Assembly: GCF_032362555.1 (NCBI RefSeq)
Contig: NC_083507.1
Coordinates: 3,413,001-3,477,000, forward strand
Direction of reading: 5' to 3'
DNA length: 64,000 nucleotides
Source: Amyelois transitella
Taxonomy: Eukaryota; Arthropoda; Insecta; Lepidoptera; Pyralidae
Position numbers and translations under genes: made by a program. Positions 1-12,735 of the stretch are shown here, one piece after another. Positions within the stretch are counted from its first letter, which is position 1. Each line of letters starts with the position of its first letter. Under the pieces are notes generated by a model, which was not told the origin of the DNA, did no database searches, and saw nothing but the letters and a program-made list of their open reading frames with translations.

Positions 1-1034
1 AGCGAGGCAAGGAAGTAACATAGAAATAAGAGACAATTCAGCTTCAGCAACAATCATATCAACTAAAACTTTTTATTGTAATGCAACATATAAAATATAA
101 TTGTATTCCAAAACAAAATCTTATTTTATTCCAAGGATCCCGAAACGATATGCTCGAACGAGTTTTGTACAAAAACAATCTCTTAATTGAATTAAGCTGT
201 CGATGGGAAGTGAAGGGAACATTCCCAAAATAAAATACTGCAAAGAAGCACGTCTTGGAACTATATTGGAAATATATATGTACAACAAAATATATTACTT
301 CACAAAGGAGGTTCTTAATTTTAAAGTAAATTAAACACAATCCGACTGTTAGTATGTTTATTTTAGTAACGCGATTATACGTCCGTTTATGAAACGATTT
401 TGAAGATTCTTTTATATAAAAATATAATTATTTTAAAAGCGATTCTTAAGTCAAGATTTAATAATGGAAACTTGGAGGAACCAAGAAAATATAAAAAAAT
501 CAGATTGTGTTTAAAAGTCTAATTATTAAGCTATCTATACTGAAATATAAAATGAAATTGTTAGCCGGACTGATATGTATGCTATCATAATTAAAATCTG
601 CCTTTCTCTAGACTTAAACATAAATGAATGCTTGTAGTACAAACACTGATTTATTAACACTATCTAAAACTATAGCGGGACTTTCATATCAGAATATGAA
701 GTTCTTATTTTCAACCAATTTAAATAATGTACTAATATCTATTTAAAGAACTTTCTAAATCCGTCTAATAATGGCTGTCGAATGCTTTCTCTAAAAACAA
801 TAAAACAAACAAACGTGAACATCAATCATATTTAAATGGATATTTTTTCATATCTATATTTATAACACTCCTTTGACAAGTCTTAAAAATAAATTTGTTG
901 ATATAATCTTTAAATATTAGCTGCCAAGAGTTTTAATTCTCTAACTTTGAGTTTTACCAGAAAGATCGAATGAGGTATGCCTTGTCAACGTTTTTCAATA
1001 GGCCCCTGGTAAGCATTTACATGCATATGTACAT

Positions 1035-1175
1035 AAAATTACGCCTCTCTCGTGGAGGGGTAGGCAGAGACTACATCCTTTCCTTCTCTCCATACTTTTT
1101 TAGTTTCCGTCGGTGTTGGGTAATCTTTGCCTAACCTTTTGCCAGGACGTCTCCAATTTGCTCAAGGTATATTTT
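1035..1175 (-). mobile_element. Fragment of non-LTR retrotransposon 3' end
   Basis: The segment resembles the 3' end of the larger retrotransposon copy at 51660-52275. Both share a 'cgcctct...ggaggggtaggcagagactac' block, and both read as the C-terminus of a reverse transcriptase on the minus strand. Only about 130 bp remain here, without an open frame. It lies downstream of obst-A. Confidence 0.6.
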
Positions 1176-1448
1176 TAAAACCTCATCAAAGTTCAGACCA
1201 TGATAAGTCAAAGCCGGATTCCATCATGTTAATGGTAAATAGTCAATTCCTTACTTTATCAGACCGGTATTTTCGACAACTCTCTCATTTAACCTTGACA
1301 ATATGACACTTTGACCTTTGCTAATTTTAATTTAACAAGTCTTAAATTTCGATGCAATATTAAACTTCTTTGAGTAATGTCCTGATTTACCTAGTACAAA
1401 TATGTATACATATGTGTCACATTAGATTCCATGAAATGGTCTAGGATG

Positions 1449-1612
1449 TGTCGTGTGGTTTTCGGTACTTTAGGAAAGAACCACTCTATATCTTTCCCAT
1501 GGAAGTCATAAAATGCGACTAAGGGATAGGCTTATAAACTTGGGAGTCTCTTGTAGGCGATGGGCTAGCAACCTGTTATTATTTGAATTCTCAACTCTAT
1601 CATAAAAACATA
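1449..1612 (+). repeat. Interspersed SINE-like repeat, copy 1 of family A
   Basis: Contains the family block 'gtgtggttttcgg ... ctctttcccatgg ... gcgatgggctagcaacctgt ... tcaa(t/c)tctatcat'. Related copies occur at 27390-27645 (plus), 31068-31265 (minus), 48652-48812 (plus) and, in part, at 12050-12150. The copies are diverged and have no coding capacity. Edges are approximate. Confidence 0.6.
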
Positions 1613-1958
1613 CAGTTTTTTATTTATAACCCAAATATAGTCCCATATATATACATATAATTTTTTCACTTAGTCAAAATGTCATCGAAAATTTGATATA
1701 ATTTTTCGAAATGAAACCGAAACCTCATTGTATGAAAATTTTGCTTTGCAAGTGACTCAAAAAACTTTGAGCCTTGTGGTATCGTACCTCACGATAACGT
1801 TTTTGATTTCTTTCAGATTATAACAGATTATAATTATCTGAAAAGGTAGGGGTTTAAGAGATATAGATAAAAGATAATAAAACACGGCATTAATTTGTTT
1901 AACTTATTATTAACTTAAGTCTTAACAGTAAGCTATGTAGTATGATATCACTAGAGGC

Positions 1959-4900
1959 TTAAGACCTCGCTTTGGGCGCCGTATCCTCGGCGTCCTTGTA
2001 CCAGTCCTCACTGCGAACAAACAGACAGACAGACATATTATATTCATTCATTTAGAAGTTTTCATGTTCAGGCAACTTCTACGTAATATGTTGTATACCT
2101 ACATACGTAGTAGTTGCCTGAACATCGTATACCAAACATTAAGTAGACTTTATCGAAATTAAACCGATGAAAGGCACAAAGAGGTCAGGCAAACTAATTG
2201 CAAGTGCAATTATGCAGAAAAAAAATACCTCAGACAATGTTGATCGACAGCTACCAAAATAACCACAAGAAAGAAAACTATTCACGCGGCCGAAGTAGAG
2301 CGCGAACATACCAATTAGCATAATAATATTTCTTTTCGTAATAATTGCGTTGCATTACGTTTGACGGCACTCTATGAGCCGGAAAAATATTTCATGCCCG
2401 CGGTGTTGTAAGGTACTGTTTTTCTTTTGAACGTTCCAAAGGTCGTATTGCAGTATTGACTTTGACCTCTTTGGTTGAAATTTTTGAAAAAAAAAATATT
2501 TCAACATGAAAATTTTTCTTAAATAATCTGGGTGTTAATACAGTAATCAATGCAGAGTCCATGTAAAAGATTGTTGACTTTAACTAATTCCTCATTCCAT
2601 ATTTTAGAAGTTAAGTTGAACTATAGCACAAGTAGCACAAGATATCTATAAAAGTGGTTCCAATGGCTGGTATAGTAATTATGATATAAATAAACGATAT
2701 AAGAAGTCGTAAAGTCGTTCAGTTTGACTCCCACGTAAGAAAGACAAATATTCAAATATTGATACTCACCATCCGCGCACATTCTCAGGCGCATCACACT
2801 TCTGCGTCTCCTCATTGTAGACCTCTCCGACAATGCATCCTAGATCCCTGGGCTCCACTCCGTTCAGACACACGTAGAACCGTTGGCAGTCGGATGGGTG
2901 GGCAAACTTGGGGTGGGCTACTGGCTGACCCTGGGCGTCAACCTGCTGGTCCTTGGGGCACTCGAAGCCGTCCTTGGTCTTCTCTATAAAACCAAATGAT
3001 AAGTGAGGTCATGTCTTTATTTTAAGTAGGCCAGAGTGATCCGCCGTTTAATTTTTTTTAATTTGGAAATCTGAAATATACTCCAAAGTTTACAATAAGT
3101 ATATTCAACATCATAACAGCGAATAGTTTCTCTGCAACTTGTAAACTTGTAAAGTCTGATTCTGACACGTGTGTTTAAATATTGAATGAAATAATACCAC
3201 TAAGACTACCGAGTTATTATTTATTAAGGAATATTCTGTCCATGTTTATTCATAAATCGTTTTACTTATTACTTTTTAAACAAATTGTAATAATTTTATA
3301 TTTAAAACACAACTTTTATTCTCGGGCCTTAATACATAAAGTTTTCCTAACTGGCGGGACCTGTTGTTAGGAAATAGCTACATCCAGCGTCTTTTTGAAA
3401 CCATTGTTAGATTTTTGGCGATGCAAGGCGTGAGTGCGTTCACCTTTAGTCCCATTTTATTTTAACATAATTCTACGTATAATATTATAGCAAGACTTAC
3501 TCTCTTGAGCGATGCATCCTTGCCTGCCGGCCGAATCGGGCCACACGCAGGTTCCGGAGTACTCGTCGAAGTGCAGTCCAGCAGTGCACTTGACTTCAGT
3601 GGCGTCCCCCTCGATGCAGTTGTAGAAGATGTTGCACACTGACGGGTCGGGGTGAGCGAAGAAACCGTTGCGGCGCGGGCATTGGTTGTTGGGCTTGGGA
3701 GGCTCTGTGGGTGCAGATCAAAACATCGTTATTACACTGTTTTGCAATGCATATAGTACCTAACTAAAACCTAATAAAATAAGAAAGAAGATTTTTCTGT
3801 TTTTAATGATACCAAAACAACTGGACCGATTTTAATGATTTTGACACAGAGAGAAAGTAAACTTTCAGGAATAATACAGGCAAAAGCTAGTTTTATTGTT
3901 AAGTCTACCAAATTAAAATTACGCTATTTATATACCAAAAATAGTTTTTTTTTGTGACGTGCAAACTATAAAGAATTTCAATTTTAGTTTCCGCCCACCT
4001 CAATGCCAATCAGACTTGTAGCAGCAAAAGCCCACATTCTAGCTTTATAAGCTAGAGCTAAATAAACATACATATATAACAAAAATCTTAAAGTTATTTA
4101 TGTTAACCTTTACAAATAAAGTTTGGCAAAGACGTATGTAAATGAACCCGCTGGGTTCAAGGTGAGTGGGATTAACTCAAGCCAGACCTGACTTATGATA
4201 TAGGTACTTTAAAGAGAAAAATTCCGTATGATTGATTTATTCTTAGTCTGTTTGTTTTTCAATACTCTTCTGACAATTTCACAGGGAACCCCATGCCAAA
4301 TATCAGCTTTTTACGATAATGTAATAAAATTTGTAATATTTGCAAGTAGGAAGTCGATCTATACCGTTTTTGTGAATGTGAATTTGTGGAATTTTAAGCA
4401 ATAAATATGTAATTAACGTTCTAGATTGCCTTGAGAAATTGACAAGATTATTTTCATGAGGCTTCCATATATGGCGGTGAACATGTTTTAGTATGAATTC
4501 AATAGTTATTATCTCAATAAAAGCCACCATAAAATTACTTGAACATTTGTCACTGATTTGCCTTTTACGGTCTTGAACAGCTATCCCCTTTGATCCTGAT
4601 AGAAAGGAAATAGGCGGGAAAAGTTTTGACCGGGTGGCAATTGGGAAGAAAATTACCAGTTGTCATCTCAAGGGACTGTACTAGAGGGAACTAATGGAAA
4701 TAATCGCAAATAATAGACTTTATTTTACGAACACAATTTAAGGTACATATATAAGTACTTATTAGGTTTTATAATTTCTTAATATCAAATCACAAGAGGA
4801 GCCTGCCAAGATTTTTAAGTTAGAGGAGACAATAGTAGCCAATATTTAAACTAGTGAGATGGCTAGCGAAAGAAATAAAAATATTGCTTCCACTAAACAT

Positions 4901-7900
4901 GGAATAAGTAATAAGTTGGCAATAGTTGAAAAGATAGGTCTAATAGTATTGAAATAGGTAGTAAAGTTTCATCGCTTAAACAATACCTTATAACGAATAA
5001 CATGTACTTAAAATCGCAGTCACGAACAGAACATTGTCAACCAATGCATTCCAAGACATGCGAGTTCGACATTTCATGCATTCAAAATACACTGACAAAT
5101 GAAAAAGTTTTAAGTATAACTGTTGTTTAGGACCTCTCCTAGCCTATAATTTTGAAATAAAGAATACTTATGATTCGCTCTATAAATCTATTATCTCTCT
5201 CTAGATCTATTAAAAATCAAACTACCTACCTAATAGCTGCCTTTAATAGGTAATTCTACGACATGCTTTTTTTTTATTTTACAAAATTGTATGTATAAGC
5301 GCAAAGTCACGCACAAAATTTGCCATTTATAAATAGATTATATTGGCGAATTGATCCGATAAACATAATATGATCATAATTTTTCCCCTGACAAAATAGA
5401 GACTACACCTTTTCACGTGCCACATCTTGCATAATTTAGCTATATCCACATTTATCAATCTTTCATGCAAGCACGTCACTCATTTCCCTCATATAGGTAG
5501 TAATATCTATACAACATATGTGTGACACGCTCTCTATATATCACTCTCATATAACATGTCAGACAGAACCAGTTGACCTAGAAAGTCACTGGCGTGTCGC
5601 GACCTACGTGGTCAAAGGTAGACAGGATACCTTCACTTTATGGGAACAATACGACCTCTGCCGTGTCATGCTCTAATTGATTCATACATACATTACATCA
5701 CATGTTTGAAAGTGCTAGCTAATTAGATTCATGTAAAACTATTCCGTTATTATTATAAGTGACTGACAGAAAACGCACAGTCAAAATTTCTAAGAAGAAA
5801 TCAGTATTAATAATCTACATGAACCAAAATTATCTCTATACCGTCTATTATATCTGTATACGTCTTGTCACAAAATAGCTAAAAGTGTGGAATCTGGCAT
5901 TGAGCCCCTTAGAGAACATAAGAGAACACTATGAAAGAATATCCCGAAATTCCTGCAGAAACAGTATAAAAAACAGCGTTTTGCACGGTCGGTCGCTGAA
6001 AAAACCTAGATTATCTTCTTAATATATAAAGGAGGACACTGATTGACTGACATTATCAAAGCACAATACAAACCAGGGGATCGAAGAATTACGGGATTTA
6101 CTCGAGTACAGTAGTAATATTTCGTAACAAATAATTCTTATTTTACGCAAATAATATACTTTAACAATCGACTTACGCAATTCAGTCCTGTCTCCGCAGT
6201 CCACGTTGAAGGGCTGGTCGCACTTGTTGATCTTCCTGATAGTGGGGTCGAACACCAGACCGTCTGGGCACAGCTTGGTGGTGGCAACACCATCTACACA
6301 CTCGTAGAATTTGTCACATTGTCTGTCGTCTTCGTACTGGCCATCTTTCGCCGGGCATTTGAATTGCGCGCCTGTGGAATAACAATTATATTTTAAGTTT
6401 GTTTTGAATTAAGAATACAAAATCTTATTACTAAAACCCTACGACGTTCATATTTAAATCGTTGAGTAAGTAACCTTTAATGCACCATAGCTTACTTTTG
6501 GTCAATAGATTAATTTGTATAATTTGTTTTCTACATATTTATTTCCAAAATATTGCAAAAAAAATATTGGTAACCAAAAATGAATATCTTTTAAGCTAGA
6601 AACTATTCCCTCGCCGTTTTTAAAATCCCTCTGCTATTAAGCCTCTCCATCTAACATTTGAAGGCCATAGAAATAGATACAAAAATAATACGAGTAAAAT
6701 GCAAGAGATGTAGTTATTGTTGTTATCTTTGAATTGAGGGCTAAATTGAAACAGGGTGAAAGCGTCAATCGAATAAGCACGTTTTCTGTGTGTAGTAATT
6801 TTAGAGCGTGATCTTTATGCAATCACATATTACATAAAGTAAAGGTCTCTGACTGAAACATATAGATCAGCATATTTTTATGTGAGTTAATGTTGCCTCT
6901 TTGTATCGTATTTACGTTTCAATTTTCAGCAAACTACTCCAACTTTGTTGAAGACGATTTGTTAGCTCAAGATTTTTGCAAGAGAAGATTATTTGTCATT
7001 GCCTTGCTTATTTCGGTGTCAAATACCACAATTCACATTAATTAACCTTACGAAAAGTTACCTGACATTTCGAATCTTCAGTGACATCCAGCATTTACAT
7101 TTTAAATTAAGCTGAACTGTCAAGGTTGTATTAGTAATATAGTTAAAGTTACAGATTAGAACATTACAACGATAACATTAAATATTCAGTTATTGTTATA
7201 TCCGTTTTCGCTTAATAATCAGCGAATCTATAGATACTATTAACGCATAATTCAAGCTGTTTAATATATCCTCTCTCCAATATCGCGTGTTTCATAATTT
7301 GAATTGGCAACTGCTGTATGCTGCTGTACCCCAACTTCTAATAATTTTATAACTCCATTTACATCAATATGTACGAGTAGTTAATGATAATTTGTCCAAG
7401 ACCATCATTAAATTGGCAAGTAGTAATATTTTTATCTTAACAAGATGCTATTTGAAATTAACAAACTCAACTTTAAATGAGCTTAATCTATAAATATTAA
7501 CTTCACTGCTCATGTTCTTGTTGTGTCAGTTTTCCAAATACTTTTTGCCAATGAATCTAAGGACTCATAGAGGTATATTTATCTTAGATATACTTCATGT
7601 GTAGGTGGGATCCAAGACACGATTATACGCAGTATCGCAACGCCTTACGCAACGAGTGAAAGCGAGGTGCGACTTGCGACACAGTGCATCACGGTGCATC
7701 GGAGGTCCGCGCCAGCTAACATTTGATAAGGTCACATCTTAGATCACAGCCATTCGTTTGATAAGGTCACATCTCCATACTATTTTGTGTTATCGGCAAT
7801 AGATGGATTTCTATGTAAGTGGCCAGTTAATCTTTATGAAACCTTAAAATGTAAAGTCCTGATTATGATTTGTTTTGAGTTGTCAAACTTATTTAAAACT

Positions 7901-10707
7901 TAATCGTTGATAAATTTAAAAGCATAATTTTAAAAGTTAAATTTAAGCACTCGTTATAAAAATTTGTCAAATTCAACCATGTTAGCTAATATTTAAATAG
8001 GTCACGTTTTAATAAACTTATCCGAAATATAACAACAACTATATGAAATCTAACATCTGGTCAAACCTCGTTGTGATGAGAAAAATTCATAATGTAGAGA
8101 TTACTTAAAAAGATAGTATCCATACATTTTTCTTTCTTATTTCTTGTTATAAAAATTGTAATATCCATCAATTATTTTTCCTGTCTCTATCTTTCTCAGT
8201 AATGCATACCAATCAGCTGATACAGATATCCCAGGACCGGCTGTTACATTATCGATTACTCCAATAAACCAGTTGCCAACTTGCTTTTAGTACATTTTCT
8301 CTCGTGCCGTTGTGAAATTCCAATTTCAATATTTACGTAAATTTTAATATAGCCGATGTCAACATAACCGCAATAGAAAATTTCTACTGTTGTTAGTTGT
8401 AAATTTAAAAAAAACAGTGAATGTCAATGTCATTGGTAAGAGTCACTCAAGGGTGAAGCCGGGTTTTTGTTTAGAAAATGTTCATTCAATATTTATTTTG
8501 TTTTATTTTCGTTTAGGGAGAAACTTTACTTTCACTGCTTTTATTTTTAGTTCTTTGTTTTAATTGGACCAATAACCACATGACCAGTCTTTTAGATACT
8601 TTTACCTCTATCTACCCCGTTAGCGATAAAGACGTGATTATTACAAACAAAATATCAGACCAATCTTAACTTTCAGTTGAACCTTAAATCGCCTCCCACG
8701 TCATCAATAAGAAGTAGTGAACTGTCTCACTTTACTCTGCTATAATATTTAATCTAAGATTTAATTCATCTATTTATCACGAGTTTATGTGCTAAATAAA
8801 CTATAGAAGCTTGGTACGGATATAAATCATGTGGGTATCTTTATATTGGAATAAATCGCAATAGATTAAAGCACATTTAATTGTTGAAATAAGAAAACCG
8901 TCTTAAAGTTCTAATTATTATGTTTATAGATTGACGTAGTAATTGCATTACATCGCACAAAAATTACCATTTGTTAATAACGATGACCAATCGTAATAAA
9001 AAAAAAGCAAAAAGGTAAACGTGGCCTCTGCGGTGAACAATTCGAGGTTCTTTCACACCGTGAGTGGTATAAAGACGTAATGATATGAATAAAAATATAT
9101 CGTTCACTAGAATAGAGGTAGTCAATTCAAAGATATTTTATCAAGGCATACATAAAGATATCTTTACCTCTGGGGAGTAGACCGAGCTAGTGGTTACAGC
9201 AGACGAAGGTTACGTTTTGATGTAGGGCTAGTGATGAATTTTTATTTACATGCAGATAGATTACATAGATTGCACTTGTAAGTAAGCTCGAGACTTTTAT
9301 TACGAGATATCGATGTTGTAGTAACATATTGCTAGCTCATCACTTATAGTCATAAACTAAAGTTTACAAGCCTCGATTGACTTTTACAATCTGGGAATGA
9401 AGAGAGTAGCTGGCACACAATTTTTTTAATACGTTACTAGACTATGGAATCTATAAATGCACACATAGACATAATAACTAAAACCTAAAACCTATTTCCA
9501 CTTCTTAACCTGATCGGGAATCGAACTCTGGGAGCAAAAAGTTACCGCTATGCCAAACATAGTGTGCAAAACTATAATCACGCTTTGTAGGTCATATGGT
9601 TGTGTCGGTGTTGTAATACGTTCGACTGATACTCGATTCAAAACCTACATTATGTAATTCGAAATAACTTTTTGAAACCTTATACGTCAATAATTAATAT
9701 ACTTATTAAACAATGAAAGATTATATAATTATTAAAAGCTTTGTGATTAGGTAAGTAACCAAAGTAAAGTATAAAAAAAAATATAATTTCATGTACACGC
9801 AACTCATTATATTATTTATATTACATACATTTTTTTTAAACAATATCAGTCAGACTTTTATTTTTTATACATAATTACTCTTTATTCTTAACGAAGTAAC
9901 TTACAGAGCCAATAGTTTCGAAGCAAGCCTGAAAGGCCATGATAACATTTTTATGACTGATAAATCTTGTTCAGCATAGGTTACTTTTCCTTTGGAAAAA
10001 CGCGCTAAATATAAGCAAGAATAGGTATGATGGATTTTTTTTTGATTTGATACAAAAACCACAAAATTTGATCTAAAACCTAGAAAATTTATATTTTTAA
10101 CCCCTGAAGGTGTTAATTATATTATAATGAAGTGACATTACATAATCATAATCAGTTGTGTCAAGACAGCATCAGCGGTGACAGACTCAGCGGTTACTAA
10201 ATTCTTACACAATAAATCACAGGTAATATTCATATAACTTATTAACATAAATAAATCATTTATAAATATTGTTTCTTCGCTTCAAGATAGTCGAAACAAT
10301 AATGTAAAGATCCAATTAGAACTTAATTTTAAAAAAATACACTAATATTTCTACTTTAGCCATTATCATCTCATCAACTTTTAATTTCAGTATTAATGGA
10401 AATATATTCCAGTCAATTGCCTTTAAAGGCTATTTAACTGCTTATTTTAATTTTATTATAGTCATGTTAATTTGGCGGAAATCTTTAAGCCAGATAAGAA
10501 ATCGTGACGCGTTGATGTCTTTTCTTCAGGCGTAGTCTCTATCATATCAAAACCGCTCATATCAACTGACGGCCAGTATCTTCTAATAAAATTATATTGT
10601 ATTATGTATTTTGCATCACAATATCATTATAACTTATAAATTATTTAAAAAAATCGTCACTTACTTGCGAGCGCGGCTATAGCTGCTAAAGCGATGAACA
10701 CTTTCAT
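1959..10707 (-). CDS. obst-A: Obstructor-A / CPAP3-A1, secreted protein with three chitin-binding (CBM14) domains
   Basis: Five exons on the minus strand: 10665-10707, 6177-6371, 3501-3704, 2770-2983 and 1959-2010, together 708 nt or 235 residues. Exon 1 encodes a signal peptide (MKVFIALAAIAALA). Exons 2, 3 and 4 each carry one peritrophin-A/CBM14 domain with six cysteines, at residues 20-73, 88-143 and 156-219. The last exon gives the tail CEDWYKDAEDTAPKARS and a TAA stop. Signature stretches such as NKCDQPFNVDC, NGFFAHPDPSVCNIFYNC and HFDEYSGTCVWPD match fly obstructor-A, which is about 237 residues long. The family is secreted by epidermis and tracheal cells, binds chitin and organises and protects new cuticle; that role is known for the family and inferred here. 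The three introns that bracket domains 1 and 2 are all phase 1. The start is the only ATG preceding a signal peptide, and each donor and acceptor is canonical. Confidence 0.95.
2064..2125. repeat. Near-perfect inverted repeat (22-bp stem) close to a splice acceptor
   Basis: The arms are 2064-2085 and 2104-2125, 22 bp with one mismatch and an 18-nt spacer. The hairpin lies in the last intron of obst-A, about 55 nt upstream, in transcript direction, of the acceptor of the final exon. It could be a small foldback repeat or an RNA structure that affects splicing; the sequence alone does not decide. Confidence 0.8.
6372..10664 (-). other. Large first intron of obst-A (4.3 kb)
   Basis: This intron separates the signal-peptide exon from the first chitin-binding domain. 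I see no coding exon in it. It holds an 18-bp direct repeat (tttgataaggtcacatct at 7722-7739 and 7757-7774) and a tRNA-derived SINE fragment near 9460-9570. Otherwise it is AT-rich unique sequence. Long first introns often hold enhancers, but no specific element is recognisable. Confidence 0.7.
9460..9570 (-). repeat. tRNA-derived SINE fragment with B box
   Basis: The reverse complement of 9515-9528 reads GAGTTCGATTCCCG, a pol III B-box-like element. It sits next to a 'ggcatagcggtaac' segment of the kind seen in lepidopteran tRNA-derived SINEs. No complete tRNA cloverleaf can be formed. The limits are approximate. Confidence 0.5.
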
Positions 10708-11239
10708 GATGACCTTTTGATTACGAAATTATTATAAAAAAAATAATGACTAGATTGTGGTCCGACCCCTCTGACGGCCCTGGAGCGACTGACGGCCGTT
10801 GCGTCTGCGCTCGCCTTTTCTTCGGCGTCCCGAGTACGCGCCTAAACCGGTACAAAAACTAGGCACTTAGGTCTGATGGAAGAAATTCCTTCATTAGGTG
10901 AACAATGATAATTTGTGGTCGCATAGTGCGGATCAGCTGATGAAGTTGTTTGACACGGAATTTTTGAGGTGACTTAACCCCTCAATTTTTGAATGAAATT
11001 TTGTCACTTAACCGAGGAAACTTGCTACACAGTTTCCTAATAAGCAGTTGCAATTTACATTGTCCAATTCATCATTCATTCATACCTTTTCATGTTTCGT
11101 TTTCATTTTTCTATGAATCTAATCCATAAAACATACAGCAAAAGCGAAAAAGATTTCCCATATTAAGACCGATTAGCTGATCAACCAATCTTTGAGGTAG
11201 TGTAAAAAATTCACCGATAACGTTAGTTATGAGATAAAC

Positions 11240-11335
11240 ATCCATGACCATGATGTTTTCCTCGTGATGAACCTAGTTTGTCAACCGGGGATTGAACCCT
11301 TATTACTATACACATACCCTTGATTTTGCCATGAA
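11240..11335 (-). repeat. tRNA-derived SINE fragment
   Basis: The reverse complement of 11287-11299 is GGGTTCAATCCCC, a strong B-box-like motif. It is followed by the 'catcacgaggaaaac' tail common in lepidopteran SINEs. No full tRNA gene is present. Confidence 0.5.
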
Positions 11336-12611
11336 GTAATGTCATATCTATTTAAGTGATATTAGAAAAAATATTATGAATACCTAGGGAGAGCTTCTCC
11401 ATTTTTCGACATTATTACCAATGCACCGACAATCTCTTTATGTATATTCTATATAATTATTATTGAAAAAATCTAGACACGGTAACTGAAAGTGTACAAA
11501 GTATTCGTAAAGAAACACTAATTTAATTTAGTGCAATAAAAGAAAAAGACATCAAATAATGAAAATTGGCCGAAATTCATTCCTATAACTTCAACCACCT
11601 ACTTTTTGGGTCATTCTAAATACATACATACTTTATTCAAATTTTGTAAAATGCTTTTGACGCACAGAGGCATTGAATACTCCATTGTCTAATGTTTTGT
11701 TATATTTCTGGTCATGCAATTAACTAACTGTATATCTACGAAAAGAGCGCGTTCTATCTAACGCATACTAATTGTCCTGTAACGCACACATAACTTTTTT
11801 TGTAACCGGCGGCGACGAATGCGCGGATGCATCGAAGTTACATTAGGAAATTTTTAATTTCACAAAAGTATTTTTGCAAGACATTAAAATAACAACTGTT
11901 ATATAATCTCAAAAATTTAAATAAAAATATAAAATACATATTTATTGAAAAAGATAGCATTTTTTTATTTCAAGAAACATCGAAGTATAAATAATTATAT
12001 CCTCAAGTTGATTTGGTAGCGAAAAAAACAAAAAGTGTGTGCCATTGCTGTTCTTATCCTACAGGACAATAAAGGAAAAGGCTTACAAACTTAGAACGCT
12101 TCTAAGGCGATAGCCTTACTAACCTGCCACTATAATCTGGATCTCCATTACAATATTAAGCTATCCATAATCATTGACTTTAATTTTTGCGACTATTAAT
12201 TTACCCCACTTAGGGAGAAATACGCGATATATGTATGCGTTTGTGGGTTAAAAAGATACTTGTTTGTAACAGAACAAATAAAGAATAGTTTGTTTTAACA
12301 AGCTGCCTCAGGAAATGAGGAAACTTTACGACGCTATTAAAATATTACATATTTTGTTTTTACCATTTAAGGCTTTCAATGATTGTTGTTTATTCGACAG
12401 GATGCATAGTTTTAAAATTTACAAGGCTATAACATTTCTTTTGTTTTTAATTTAATACACCAAGACACGAGTAATATAGTACTTTTCTGTATCTTTAAAA
12501 AATTAAAGAAAACAAGAATAAATTTTATTATTACCAAGCAATTATTACCATGATTCAATATGGATTAGATATTTATGGAGCGAAGGTCGATTTATATCAT
12601 TCCATTTACCT

Positions 12612-12735
12612 GCAAAAGGTTGCGGAGGTCAGATGGGATGGAAGTCGCTTCGAGTACAAACTTTATTTAGACAATCCAGGATCATTTCAAAGAACGCAAC
12701 CCCGGCTCCTCTCCAGAGAGGTAAGGTGACACATG
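12612..12735 (+). repeat. Interspersed repeat family B, plus-strand copy
   Basis: The block 'ggttgcggaggtcagatggg ... gtcgcttcgag ... ccaggatc ... ccccggctcctctcc' is matched in inverted orientation at 15070-15190 and in diverged form near 32318-32415. It is a non-coding, SINE-like family. Confidence 0.5.

Noticed and set aside
9515..11299. Possible tRNA genes from B-box-like motifs
   Set aside because: No cloverleaf with acceptor stem and anticodon could be built; the motifs fit tRNA-derived SINE fragments.
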